Of a DNA stretch of 64,000 bases, positions 18,701 to 27,591 are shown piece after piece. Under the pieces are notes generated by a model. It had not been told where the DNA came from. It searched no databases and saw only the letters and a program-made list of their open reading frames with translations. Source of the stretch: Streptomyces sp. B1I3 (GTDB lineage: Bacteria; Actinomycetota; Actinomycetes; Streptomycetales; Streptomycetaceae); contig NZ_JAUSYD010000001.1 of the NCBI RefSeq assembly GCF_030816615.1, positions 5,540,501 to 5,604,500 of the forward strand, written 5' to 3'. Position numbers and translations under genes: made by a program. Every line of letters begins with the position of its first letter. Position 1 is the first letter of the stretch.

Positions 18701-19136
18701 TGCCGGACCACCTGGCCGTCAGCTATCACCGGTCCGCGGTGCCTGCCCCACGCCGGCCATCAAGGAGGTGCCTGACGGGCACCGATCTCCAAGGGCTCAG
18801 CCGCGCCTTCGGAGCCTCCGCCTGAGCGCGGACCAGATTTTGCAACTTCGTTGCGTCCCCCTGCTACCTGCGTCGCCGGGAAGCCAGAACCGATATGTCT
18901 GCGGCTCCTGGTGCCGGCTAGATACGGAGTGTGACTGCGGGTGTGGGGGGAGAGGCGGCAATTGAGTCGGCGCATGCGCTGCGGGTGAGCGCGCGGGTGG
19001 CTGCCTTGCAGCAGATGTGCCGGGCGCGGGAGTGCGCTCCGTACCCGTGCGGTACGTACCGCACCGCAGTGCGGCTGCCGGGGACCGAGCCGGACGCAGC
19101 GGGATCCAGCAGGATGTGAATGTCCACCTCTGTGGT
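18701..19136. other. Gene-free stretch with an 18-bp palindrome
   Basis: No recognisable gene on either strand. The only structure is the perfect palindrome GTGCGGTACGTACCGCAC at 19047-19064. Its half-site GTGCGGTA recurs at 19251 and GTGCGGTAC at 19272, so four half-sites bracket the tRNA-like fragment. Confidence 0.5.
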
Positions 19137-19212
19137 GTTTCCGCAGGTGAGAGGCGTCACGCTTTTGGGTTCGAGTCCCACCCGCCCCACCAGTTCCACC
19201 CTGCGGAAACGT
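19137..19212. other. Candidate attachment-site remnant with inverted repeats
   Basis: GTTTCCGCAGGTG (19137-19149) and its inverse CACCCTGCGGAAAC (19199-19212 on the plus strand; complement GTTTCCGCAGGGTG) enclose a tRNA 3' end. A tRNA 3' half bounded by inverted repeats is the usual form of a tyrosine-recombinase attachment site. No integrase gene is present in the window. Confidence 0.5.
19163..19192 (+). tRNA. tRNA 3' fragment (T-arm, acceptor strand, CCA); not a full tRNA
   Basis: GGGTTCGAGTCCC at 19167-19179 is a canonical T-arm with a seven-base TTCGAGT loop. It is followed by the acceptor strand CCGCCCC, discriminator A and an encoded CCA (19190-19192). The outermost T-stem pair is mismatched. 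No matching GGGGCGG 5' acceptor, D-arm or anticodon arm is present upstream, so this is a 3' remnant. The amino acid identity cannot be assigned. Confidence 0.6.
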
Positions 19213-19299
19213 TCTGACCTGCGCTAACGCGGATTTCGCGGCTGTTTTCCGTGCGGTATGCGCTGCGCGCCGTGCGGTACTGAACCGCTGTCGCATTGT

Positions 19300-19760
19300 G
19301 ACAGCGTGTCCTGACGGGTGAGAGCCGTGCAGTAGGCGGTGTGCCGGGCTGCCGCCGCCACGATTCCGCGAGCGGCCCCGCGTCGACGGCGTCGAACCCG
19401 GTGTACTCAACGAGTGCCATTGCCAGGTCAGGCTCTCGCGCGCTGTCGGTCGCGACGGGGAGCAAGACGCGGTCCGCACCTCCCGCCGGCTTGTTCCTGT
19501 GCGCGCACGACTCGGCTCCGATCAGCCCGCAGCTCTCGGCCTGTCCGGCCTCGATCGCCGCGATTCCGTTGTCCCGCTGTGGGAAGTGGAGCGGCGCGTC
19601 GAAGACAACCGTGTCAGCCGACACCTTGGCCATAGTGGTGCGACCCGCGGAACGCGGGCGAGGGAATGGAGAGGATCAGGGCGTCGGCGTCCACTACGGC
19701 TTCCGCCGCCGGCACCCTGTCCGGTGCTCACGACCAAGGCACCGCCTATCAGCAGATCGT
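19300..19760 (-). pseudogene. NADPH-dependent F420-reductase-like gene remnant
   Basis: Minus-strand pieces in different frames give VVDADALILSIP, then MAKVSADTVVFD, FPQRDNGIAAIEAGQAES, then (after an apparent deletion of about 25 residues) PVATD, MALVEYTGFDAVDAGPLAES and WRRQPGT, and in a third frame YCTALTRQDTLSQ. The order and motifs are those of the NAD(P)-binding F420-reductase/oxidoreductase family. The N-terminal Rossmann GxGxxG is not found. At least two frameshifts and one internal deletion are present, so the gene is dead. Confidence 0.7.
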
Positions 19761-19999
19761 GCATGGCACGACTGCTCGACCCGCCCACCGACGCCTCAGA
19801 CATGAACGGCTCCGGTCCGCCGTGCGGGAGGGAGCCAGAGCTGTCAGGAGTCGTGCGCGCTCGGCCATGGGGATCATCAACAGGATCCAAGCGGTGTCGG
19901 TAGCGTCGAAGGCCGGTCCCGGCGACGCGCCGGCCGTCGGCTGCGAGGTGCACCCGACGGCCGGCAGCGCCACCACCATGGCGCATGCCGATCACAAGG

Positions 20000-21370
20000 T
20001 CAGAATGTGCCGGCGGAGTTGCACTTGGCCTTCTGGGTGATGCAGTCCTTCACGCGGTGCCCGAGACCGGCGTTGTCCCAGGCGTTGAAGAAGTCGCCGT
20101 GGATGGACGATGCCATGCCCGAGGCCAGCCGGAAGCCCGCGGTGCTGCCGCTGGTCGGATAGCTGACGACGAAGGAGAGGTTGGGGATGGCGACAGGGTA
20201 GGCGCCGCTGCACTTGCCGTCGTAGGTGGTCGCCACGTGCGACTTGTGGTCGGGACTGTCGAGGTTCTTGCCGTCCCAGCAGTCGGGGAAGACGAGCTGG
20301 TGGGTGAGATGGGCCTGCGGGGCGCAGCGCGGCCAGTTGCCGTCGGCGCTGCGGCCGATCTCACCGCCCTCGCCGGCGCACCAGTACTGGCCCGGCGAGC
20401 CCGCCGGGGTGGGCGTCTGGGTCTTGGCGTTGCCCGCGATCATGCGGAACCCCTGCGGGAAGGGCACGGTCGCCGAGGGGTCGACGAGCCGGGAACCGTA
20501 GTACACGATCATGCCCTCGGCCTCGACGGCCTTGTCGCCTTCGTACAGGGTCGGGATCCAGTACGCCGAGAGGTCGTTGGCAGGGGTGCAACTGGTGGGT
20601 GTGTTGGTCAGCAGCGACTGGGTCGTGGAGAACGCGTCGGTGCTCTTGTTGCCGAAGAAGCTGTGCATGTGGGACGCACCCGGCAGGCCCGGCAGGACGA
20701 TGGGGTCGTCCGGCTTGGAGTGGCTGTAGGAGCAGGTGGCGTTGAACTCCGGGACCCGGACGATACCGGCGGGCACGGCGGCGGGCGTCATCGCACGGAA
20801 CTGCGCCAACTGGGCGTCCCACTTGGCCTGGTCGATGGGGACCCATCCGGCCGCCGGGCTGTCGCCCGCGCCGACGAAGGAGAACCAGTTGATGTTGACG
20901 AAGTCACCGGCCGCCGTGCTGCGCAGCACGGCGAACACCGTCTGTGCACCGGTGGGATGGGTGGTGACGTCGGTGGCCTGGGTGGCCCAGGTCTGCCAGC
21001 CGCCGGTCGGGGAGACCGGTATGACGGCGAGCAGTGGTCCGGTCAGGCTGCCGGTCCGGAATTCCACCGTGCCCGAGCCGACGGCCGACGCGATCCGGGC
21101 CGACACCGTCAGCCGGCCGGCCGCGCCGAGGTCGACGTTGTCGTAGCGCATCCAGTCGCCGTTGGCGAGGAACGCGGCGTTCTGCCCGCCCCCGATGTCC
21201 CCGGTCGCCTCCGACGCGACACCCGACTGGGCTGCGTAGGACTCGGCCTGGACGGTGACCGTCGCGGCCTGGGCCTGCTGGGTCGATACGGTCAAGCTCA
21301 GGGCGGCGGTCAACACGACCGCCAGAGTGCTCACCAACAGTGTGTACAGATGGACGGGATATCTGCGCAT
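20000..21370 (-). CDS. Secreted CBM6-DUF1996 protein
   Basis: This 456-residue secreted protein has a Sec signal peptide (residues 1-36, ending QQAQAA). A CBM6-type carbohydrate-binding domain follows at about 37-170, with AESY near the start, NGDWMRYDNVDLG and the WFSF terminal strand. The DUF1996 domain (about 200-450) has its hallmark His/Cys/Trp residues in CSYSHSKPDDP, GASHMHSFFGN, YWCAGEGGEIG and VFPDCWDGKNLDSPDHKSHV. DUF1996 has no proven activity but is common in fungal and streptomycete secretomes. With the GH16 gene upstream on the same strand it belongs to an extracellular polysaccharide-degrading set. Confidence 0.92.
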   Translation of the reverse strand: MRRYPVHLYTLLVSTLAVVLTAALSLTVSTQQAQAATVTVQAESYAAQSGVASEATGDIGGGQNAAFLANGDWMRYDNVDLGAAGRLTVSARIASAVGSGTVEFRTGSLTGPLLAVIPVSPTGGWQTWATQATDVTTHPTGAQTVFAVLRSTAAGDFVNINWFSFVGAGDSPAAGWVPIDQAKWDAQLAQFRAMTPAAVPAGIVRVPEFNATCSYSHSKPDDPIVLPGLPGASHMHSFFGNKSTDAFSTTQSLLTNTPTSCTPANDLSAYWIPTLYEGDKAVEAEGMIVYYGSRLVDPSATVPFPQGFRMIAGNAKTQTPTPAGSPGQYWCAGEGGEIGRSADGNWPRCAPQAHLTHQLVFPDCWDGKNLDSPDHKSHVATTYDGKCSGAYPVAIPNLSFVVSYPTSGSTAGFRLASGMASSIHGDFFNAWDNAGLGHRVKDCITQKAKCNSAGTF

Positions 21371-21545
21371 TTCACTTCCTCACGGGCATCAGGGGTGACG
21401 GGTCTGCTCGCCGAAGTACAGCGATGGGAGAGCGGGAGGCGGACGGTGGCGCTTGCCCGCAGAACGATTCGGGTGTGTCGGACCGCCGCCCGCAGGGGGC
21501 GGGCGGAGCCGCCCGGGACCTTCGCGGTCACCGGGCGGCCAGGGG

Positions 21546-23261
21546 TTACTGATAGACCCGCACGTGGTCGACGAGCATTTTGGCGGGGAAGGGGGTGCTG
21601 GCGTCTGTCGGGCCCGGCCAGTCACCTCCGACCGCCAGGTTGAGGATCAGGTAGTGAGGGTGGTCGAAGATCCACGGTCCGCGAGTCTGCTCCACCTGCT
21701 CCTTGTCGAGAGTCAGAACGGTCCGGCCGTCCAGGCTGTAGGTGATGCCCTTGCTGTTCCAGTCGGCGACCCAGGTGTGGAAGTCGTCGGAGAAGTCGGC
21801 GTTCCCGGGCAGTGTGTACGGCGCGCCGATTCCACCCCCGCCGTTGTAGGCGGGCGCGTGGACGGTCGAGTAAGCGGTCTTCACGTCCTTGCCGAGGATC
21901 TCCATGATGTCGATCTCGCCGTTGTACGGCCACGGCCGGCCCGTCAGGAAGTCACCGCCCATCATCCAGAACGCGGGCCACAGACCGTTGCCCTTGGGCA
22001 CCTTGATGCGTGCTTCGACGCGCCCGTAGGTGAACTGGAACGTCGCGCCGGTGTTCATCCGCGCCGAGGTGTACTGACACGTGGTGCTGCCGCTCAGCGG
22101 GTCACGCGGGCACGACGACCCGGCGGTGACCTCCTTGCGTGCTTCCATCACCAGGTGTCCCGCCCCGTCCAGTGCGGCGTTGCGGTGGTCGGTGTAGTTC
22201 TCCAGCTCGTTGTTCGGCCCGGTGCCCGGGTCGGCCCTCCACTTCGACGAGTCGGGTTTGCCGCCTGCGGCGCCGTCGAAATCGTCGCTCCACACCAGCC
22301 GCGGCGGGTTCGCGGGGTCACTCGGCAGCGGCGGAGCCTGTATCGGATCGCCGCCGGTGCCGTACACCTGGAACTCCCACAGCGAGTAGCCGTAAGGGGT
22401 GGCGCGCTGCGTCCCGTACATGCGCACGTAGCGGCCGGTGCCGGAGACGGTCAGCGTCTGCTTGAAGCCCGTGCCGGACGTCGTCGAATAGATCGGTGTC
22501 CAGTCGGCTCCATTCGAGGAGACCTGGATCTGGAAGGACTTGGCGTAGGCGGGATCCCACTGCAGGACGACCTTGTCGATCTGCGCCGTCGCACCGAGAT
22601 CGACGGAGATCCAGCCTGGATCGGTCCATCCCGTGGTGGAGCTTGTGGACCAGCGAGAGGCCGGATCCCGGTCGAAAGCCCTGGCCGGCGTGCATTCCCA
22701 GCAGTTCTGGTCACTCTGGGAAGAGGAAGCCGCGCCCGGCCTGCCGTAGGAGAGCAGCCTGGCGGTGTCACCGCCGGAACCGCCGGTGCCGTACACCTGG
22801 AACTCCCACAGCGAGTAGCCGTACGAGGTGGCGCGCTGCGTCCCGTACATGCGCACGTAGCGGCCGGTGCCGGAAACAGCCAGGTTCTGGGTGCCGCCCG
22901 TGCCCGCGGCTGTCTGGTGGACGACGGTCCACCTCTCCGCGTCGCTCGATACCTCGATCCTGAACGCGGTGCCGTACGCGGCTTCCCAGTTGAGGACGAC
23001 CCGGCTGATCCCGGCACTCGCCCCGAGGTCGATCTGAATCCACTGCGGGTCGGCGAAGGCGCTGGACCAGCGCGTCCCGGGGTCGCCGTCGACGGCGCTA
23101 CGAGCGCTGAAGTTTCCCTCGGTACTTGAGGAGGTCGCGGGCTTTCCCTGAGAGAGCAGCACCTCCGCCGCCTGCGCGGAGGGGGTAGGGAGAGAGATGA
23201 AAGCGAGCAGTGCGGCCGCGAGGGCCAAAAATAAGCTGAAGCGACGCAGCGGCGCTTGCAT
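21546..23261 (-). CDS. Secreted GH16 beta-glucanase with two discoidin (F5/8C) domains
   Basis: This 571-residue secreted glycoside hydrolase has a signal peptide (1-31, ending SAQAAE) and two F5/8-type C (CBM32-like) domains at about 33-160 and 170-305, each closing with RYVRMYGTQRAT and YSLWEFQVYG. A GH16 catalytic domain occupies about 325-571. The catalytic motif GEIDIMEILG near residue 450 supplies nucleophile and acid/base Glu (ExDxxE form), which is typical of laminarinases/beta-1,3-glucanases. The start ATG 23261 follows GAGGAG. Upstream are two LacI-type operators and a divergent LacI regulator, which most likely represses it until an oligosaccharide is present. Confidence 0.94.
   Translation of the reverse strand: MQAPLRRFSLFLALAAALLAFISLPTPSAQAAEVLLSQGKPATSSSTEGNFSARSAVDGDPGTRWSSAFADPQWIQIDLGASAGISRVVLNWEAAYGTAFRIEVSSDAERWTVVHQTAAGTGGTQNLAVSGTGRYVRMYGTQRATSYGYSLWEFQVYGTGGSGGDTARLLSYGRPGAASSSQSDQNCWECTPARAFDRDPASRWSTSSTTGWTDPGWISVDLGATAQIDKVVLQWDPAYAKSFQIQVSSNGADWTPIYSTTSGTGFKQTLTVSGTGRYVRMYGTQRATPYGYSLWEFQVYGTGGDPIQAPPLPSDPANPPRLVWSDDFDGAAGGKPDSSKWRADPGTGPNNELENYTDHRNAALDGAGHLVMEARKEVTAGSSCPRDPLSGSTTCQYTSARMNTGATFQFTYGRVEARIKVPKGNGLWPAFWMMGGDFLTGRPWPYNGEIDIMEILGKDVKTAYSTVHAPAYNGGGGIGAPYTLPGNADFSDDFHTWVADWNSKGITYSLDGRTVLTLDKEQVEQTRGPWIFDHPHYLILNLAVGGDWPGPTDASTPFPAKMLVDHVRVYQ
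22358..22870 (-). repeat. Near-identical repeated segments in the two discoidin-domain codings
   Basis: About 85 bases at 22358-22445 and again at 22786-22870 are almost identical at DNA level. They encode the GRYVRMYGTQRAT and GYSLWEFQVYGTGG ends of the two domains. This points to a recent tandem duplication or gene conversion. Confidence 0.8.
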
Positions 23262-23286
23262 GGGCGACTCCTCAAGTGGGGGAGGT

Positions 23287-23302
23287 CAGGGAGCGCTCCC
23301 TG
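23287..23302. promoter_or_regulatory. LacI-type operator, perfect 16-bp palindrome
   Basis: CAGGGAGCGCTCCCTG lies 26 bp upstream of the GH16 start. Its core GGGAGCGCTCCC is the CebR-type LacI operator known for streptomycete polysaccharide genes. It is expected to bind the adjacent regulator. Confidence 0.8.
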
Positions 23303-23386
23303 AAAGGGAGGATGGAGGGACTGGTGAAGGCTGTCAAGACCTCTTTCACCTCAAGAAAACAGCGACGTAACACCCTCGACGTATGT

Positions 23387-23402
23387 CAGGGAGCGGTCTC
23401 TC
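23387..23402. promoter_or_regulatory. Second, imperfect LacI-type operator
   Basis: CAGGGAGCGGTCTCTC repeats the left half of the first operator exactly and the right half imperfectly, 100 bp away. It is placed to serve the divergent regulator gene or looping between the two sites. Confidence 0.6.
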
Positions 23403-23589
23403 AGGGCCTACGCGGCGCGTCGGCAGCCACGGGGGTGGCGCTGAGGGAGACGCCTTTCCGGGCCCGCTCACGTCGCCCCGGCCTGCGGATACGCTGCTCG
23501 CATCGCCATGACGCAGAGCCGGAGGTCGCCCTGATGAGAAAACCCGCCCCGCGCACGAACCCGGGCGGCGGCACAGGGGACGGACAGGT

Positions 23590-24582
23590 ATGAAACGCCC
23601 CACTCTCGATGTGGTAGCCGCCCGAGCGGGCGTGTCCAAATCGAGCGTCTCCCGGGTCATCAACGGCGAGACGACGGTCGCCCCGCAGATCCGAGACGTC
23701 GTCATGCGCGCCGTGAACGAATTGGGCTACGTGCCCAACGGTGCGGCACGCAATCTCGTCACCCGCCGCACTGACACCCTCGCCGTGGTGGTATCCGACC
23801 CGCCCCAAGGAGTCGTCTCCGACGACCCCCTCTTCTCCGCCGTGGTCCGCGCCGTCAGCAGAGAGCTCGAGACGGCGGGCAAACGGCTCGTGCTCATGCT
23901 CGCGGAATCGGACCGGAGCCGGACCAGAGTCGTGCAGTACATCGCCGGCGGGCACGTGGACGGCGTGCTCCTGGTCGCCTTGCACGGGACGGATCCGCTG
24001 CCGGCCGCACTGGCCCGGCAGGGGCTGCCTGTCGTGTCCTTCAACCGCACCTCCGCACAGGACGTCCCGTACGTCGCGCTGGACAACGCCGGCGGAGCGG
24101 CGCTGGCCGTACGTCATCTCCTGGAGCGCGGTCGGCGCCGGATCGCCACCATCACCGGGCCGCTCGAACTGTACGAGGCGCGTGAGCGCCTCGATGGCTA
24201 CCGTCAGACGCTGCGTGACACCGGCCGTCGCTCCATCGTGGCACTGGGCGACTTCACCAGAGCCTCCGGCGCCGAAGCCATGCGGCAGCTCCTGGAGGAC
24301 GATCCCGACCTCGATGCGGTGTTCGCAGCCAACGACCTGATGGCGATCGGAGCCCTGCGCACCCTCCATCGAGCGGGCCGGCGCGTCCCCGAAGACGTGG
24401 CGGTCATCGGCTTCGACGACATAGAAGCCGCGTCCTACACCAGTCCCGCGCTCACCTCGGTGCGCAGCCCGATGGCCGACCAGGCGACCGCCGCCGTCCA
24501 CCTGCTCCTCGGCCTGATCGACGGCGGCCCCACAGGGCCGGTGATCATGCCGAACGAACTCGTCGTGCGCGAGTCGACCTGA
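23590..24582 (+). CDS. LacI-family transcriptional regulator
   Basis: This 330-residue repressor has an N-terminal helix-turn-helix (TLDVVAARAGVSKSSVSRVI, residues 5-24) with the hinge helix ending NGAARNLVTRRT. A periplasmic-binding-protein-like sugar-sensing domain follows, containing GHVDGVLLVALHG, VALDNAGGAALAV and the VIGFDDIEAA core motif. It is divergent from the GH16 gene with two operator-like palindromes between them, so autoregulation and control of the glucanase are the simplest reading. The effector would be a beta-glucan oligosaccharide; that is inference. Confidence 0.93.
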   Translation: MKRPTLDVVAARAGVSKSSVSRVINGETTVAPQIRDVVMRAVNELGYVPNGAARNLVTRRTDTLAVVVSDPPQGVVSDDPLFSAVVRAVSRELETAGKRLVLMLAESDRSRTRVVQYIAGGHVDGVLLVALHGTDPLPAALARQGLPVVSFNRTSAQDVPYVALDNAGGAALAVRHLLERGRRRIATITGPLELYEARERLDGYRQTLRDTGRRSIVALGDFTRASGAEAMRQLLEDDPDLDAVFAANDLMAIGALRTLHRAGRRVPEDVAVIGFDDIEAASYTSPALTSVRSPMADQATAAVHLLLGLIDGGPTGPVIMPNELVVREST

Positions 24583-24606
24583 TCTACCGTCAGCACGCCT
24601 TCACCC

Positions 24607-24647
24607 CCGCGAGCGGAGCGCCGGCGCCGACGGCGCTCCGCTCGCGG
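24607..24647. terminator. Strong hairpin terminator after the LacI gene
   Basis: A 16-bp perfect stem (CCGCGAGCGGAGCGCC and its complement) with a 9-base loop starts 25 bp after the LacI stop. No T-run. Confidence 0.8.
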
Positions 24648-25001
24648 TGAGCAGAACGCCGGTTGTGGGGCCAGGCCCGCTCGTGCGGGCAGCGCCACGC
24701 AGGCAGGAAAACGGCCGCGAGGATACGGACCGCGGCGTGGTTCACGGTCGGGATCGTTGTGCCACCGCCGCGCTCGGCTCATTGCCGGCCCCGGTGAGGC
24801 GTCGGGGTGAGTGATTTCCCTGCGAATCGAGCGCCACGAAAGCCGCACCAAGCAGATATGACCCAGATCACTTCGAGCTGGGATTCGTCTCCACATCACT
24901 TGCGTCACACTGGTCCTCGGCACGCACCGGTCGAGGCGAACTCCCGGTGTGCGATGCCGTGAGACGTGGAGGGGCGTCCGATCATCTTGTAGAAGACAAG
25001 A
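24648..25001. other. Intergenic region before the amidase gene
   Basis: About 350 bases with no convincing gene. Immediately before the amidase start lies an inverted repeat CTTGT-AGAAG-ACAAG (24986-25000), which includes the in-frame TAG that closes the amidase frame upstream. No clear promoter hexamers were identified. Confidence 0.45.
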
Positions 25002-27236
25002 GTGTGGGGAACCGCGGCCGCGGTTGCGGCCGGCATCATCGGAGTCACCGTTCTCCAGGGGAACTCCAGCAGTCCCGGAGGCGACAGCACGAGTGACAAC
25101 GCCGTCGCGGAACCGGTGCAGGCCGATGTCCGCTCAACGGCTCTGGCCGTCAAGGGAGACCGGGCTGAGGTCCCCGAGCGGACCACTGAACCGTTCAGCA
25201 TGCTCGGTCTGTCCTGGACGAAACCGACAGCCGGTCTGACCGGCACTGTTGAGGCCCGGGCACGCAGCACCGCAGACGGTAGCTGGGGCTCGTGGATCAC
25301 CCTCGAGTCCGACGGTGACGGCGCAGCCGAAGCGGAGAGCCGTCGCGGTGCCACCGAGCCCGCATGGGTCGGCCCGTCAAACGGCGTGCAGGTACGTGTG
25401 GACGGGAAGGGCTCCGCTCTCCCGGCTGGGCTGCGCCTGGACATGGTCGACCCCGGCAAGGGCACGGCAGTCATCGGCGCCAAGAACGCCGCGTACGCCA
25501 TCGACGACCCCTCCGCCAGTCCGCCGCAGGCCACCGACGACGCCTCTTCCCCGCCGGAGGAGACAGGCGAGCCCGGCACACCGCCCGCCGTCACCCCATC
25601 CGCTTCTCCCTCGTCCTCCCCACCTGCGACGCCCACTCCGCCGGCAACATCGCCTGTGCCGTCGCAGCCGACGACCAGCGCACCACCCTCCCCGAGCACC
25701 TCATCGCCACAGACACCTCCGCCTGGGCCGGCCTCGACCGCCCCCCGCCCGACAATCGTGACTCGGGCGCAGTGGGGCGCAGATGAGTCGCTCAACGACG
25801 AGGCACCGCAATACGGCAAGGAGATCAAGGCCGTCTTCGTCCACCACACGGTCGACAGCAACGGCTACTCCTGCGCCCAGTCCGCCGCCATGATCCGCGC
25901 CGTCCGGGCTTACCACATGTCACAAGGCTGGAAGGATGTCGGCTACAACTTCTTCGTCGACAAGTGCGGCACGATATTCGAGGGACGCAAGGGCGGCGTC
26001 GACCAACCGGTCATCGGTGCGCAGGCCGTCGGATTCAACACGGACACCACCGGTATCGCAGTGCTCGGAGAGTACTCCTCCATCGACGCCACCACCGCGG
26101 CCAAGAACAGCGTGGCGCGAATCGCGGCCTGGAAGCTCGGCCAGTACCGGCACGACCCGGCCGGCAAGGTCACCCTGACGGCCGGTCTGAGCAACGGCAA
26201 GTTCACCCTCGGCCAGTCGGCGTCCTTCAACCGCATCTCTGGCCATCGCGACAGCTACGCCACCGAATGCCCCGGAAACCAGCTCTACACCTCGCTGGCC
26301 GGCATCCGCACCCTGGCGGCCGGCCCCGTCAGCGGCCTCACTCTCAAGCCCTTCACCGGCGTCGGCATATCAGGTTCCACCGCGTACACCAGAAGCACCG
26401 CCACGGTGAACTGGTCCCTCACCACACCGACCGCATTCGTCAGCCGTTTCGAGATCCTCGTCGACGGCAAGATCGCCGCAACCCCCGGCCCGACAGCCAC
26501 CTCAGCACCGCTCACCCTCACCCCGGGCACCCACACCGTGGCCGTACGAGCCGTCCACATCTCCGGCAAGACGGCGGTGACGCCGAACACCACCGTCGTC
26601 GCCGACACCACGACGCCCTCCTTCACCACCAAGCCGTCGCTCGTGCTGCGCACCGGCACCGTCAACACCACGGCCGTCCCCATCACGCTGGGCTGGAAGG
26701 CCGCCGACACCGGCGCCTTGAAGGAGGTACGCCTGACCCGCCCCTCCGCGCGGACCTTCGGGCCCACCACCACGACCGCCGCGCTCACCTCGAACTCCGG
26801 CACCGCAACGAGCTGGTCGATGACCGCCTACGACCAGGCCGGCAACACCGCCACGGCCTCGGTCCCCGCCACCCCGGTGCTCCTCCAGGAGACCTCCGCC
26901 ACCCGCGCCGGCACCTGGACCACCAAGACCTCCAGCAGCTACCTCGGCGGCAAGTCCTACAGCAGCAGCAGCAAAAACGCCTCACTCAGCTGGAAGTTCA
27001 CCGGCCGCTCCGCAGCCTGGGTCGTATCCCGCGCCAGCAGCTCCGGACAGGCATACGTCTATGTCGACGGGGTCAAGGCGGCCACCTTGGATCTGAAGTC
27101 CACGACCACCAAGTACCGCGACGTTCAATGGACCAAGTCGTGGTCCACGACCGGCAGTCACACCGTCAAGATCGTGGTCGTCGCGACCTCGGGCCGCCCG
27201 ACCATCACCACCGACGGCCTTGTCTACGTGAAGTAG
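25002..27236 (+). CDS. Secreted N-acetylmuramoyl-L-alanine amidase (PGRP type)
   Basis: This 744-residue cell-wall hydrolase has a short hydrophobic N-terminus (residues 2-20) and an N-terminal domain to about 165. A Pro/Ser/Thr linker (about 170-245) and a PGRP/amidase_2 domain (about 250-450) follow. The zinc ligands are visible as FVHHTVD (His281/282), GHRD (His415) and ECPGN (Cys423), so the enzyme should be active. The C-terminal half holds Ig-like repeats, probably for wall or protein binding. The start is GTG 25002; an in-frame TAG lies just upstream and no good ribosome site is seen, so the N-terminus may be a truncated signal peptide with its charged region missing. Confidence 0.9.
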   Translation: MWGTAAAVAAGIIGVTVLQGNSSSPGGDSTSDNAVAEPVQADVRSTALAVKGDRAEVPERTTEPFSMLGLSWTKPTAGLTGTVEARARSTADGSWGSWITLESDGDGAAEAESRRGATEPAWVGPSNGVQVRVDGKGSALPAGLRLDMVDPGKGTAVIGAKNAAYAIDDPSASPPQATDDASSPPEETGEPGTPPAVTPSASPSSSPPATPTPPATSPVPSQPTTSAPPSPSTSSPQTPPPGPASTAPRPTIVTRAQWGADESLNDEAPQYGKEIKAVFVHHTVDSNGYSCAQSAAMIRAVRAYHMSQGWKDVGYNFFVDKCGTIFEGRKGGVDQPVIGAQAVGFNTDTTGIAVLGEYSSIDATTAAKNSVARIAAWKLGQYRHDPAGKVTLTAGLSNGKFTLGQSASFNRISGHRDSYATECPGNQLYTSLAGIRTLAAGPVSGLTLKPFTGVGISGSTAYTRSTATVNWSLTTPTAFVSRFEILVDGKIAATPGPTATSAPLTLTPGTHTVAVRAVHISGKTAVTPNTTVVADTTTPSFTTKPSLVLRTGTVNTTAVPITLGWKAADTGALKEVRLTRPSARTFGPTTTTAALTSNSGTATSWSMTAYDQAGNTATASVPATPVLLQETSATRAGTWTTKTSSSYLGGKSYSSSSKNASLSWKFTGRSAAWVVSRASSSGQAYVYVDGVKAATLDLKSTTTKYRDVQWTKSWSTTGSHTVKIVVVATSGRPTITTDGLVYVK

Positions 27237-27249
27237 GCACCTCCGGTGC

Positions 27250-27283
27250 GGCCGGGCAGGGGACCGGGACGTCCTGCCCGGCC
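27250..27283. terminator. Hairpin terminator after the amidase gene
   Basis: An 11-bp perfect stem (GGCCGGGCAGG and complement) with a 12-base loop lies 14 bp after the stop codon. The remaining bases to 27591 hold no recognisable gene. Confidence 0.7.
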
Positions 27284-27591
27284 GTAAGGCGTGCGGTCAG
27301 GATTTCCTTGTCGATCGGGCAATGGCGACTGCGCGATCGAGCCTCAGCCTGCGGCTCACCCCCGAGCGAGCAGAGCCGCACTGCCGGAATAGTTCGATCG
27401 GCGGCACGCTTCTGTGGCCGTACGGAGCCCGAACGGTACGACCCTCCGGCCCCTCGCCCGCCCCTCCCACTTCCACCGACGTGACAGACAGCCCCGGCCC
27501 CGGATCTCGTTCCGGGGGCGGGGCTGTTCCGTGTCGTGCGCGGGTGGGGACTCGGCGGACGCCCGCCCACGCACGGGTCGTCCTGGAGGCG

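Noticed and set aside
19985-21643. A 552-codon plus-strand frame
   Set aside because: Antisense to the CBM6-DUF1996 gene; no protein features.
21453-23129. A 558-codon plus-strand frame with internal repeats
   Set aside because: Antisense to the GH16 gene; its repeats only mirror the two discoidin domains.
24905-25001. A minus-strand segment resembling a transposase C-terminus
   Set aside because: Too short, and no motif could be tied to a known IS family.
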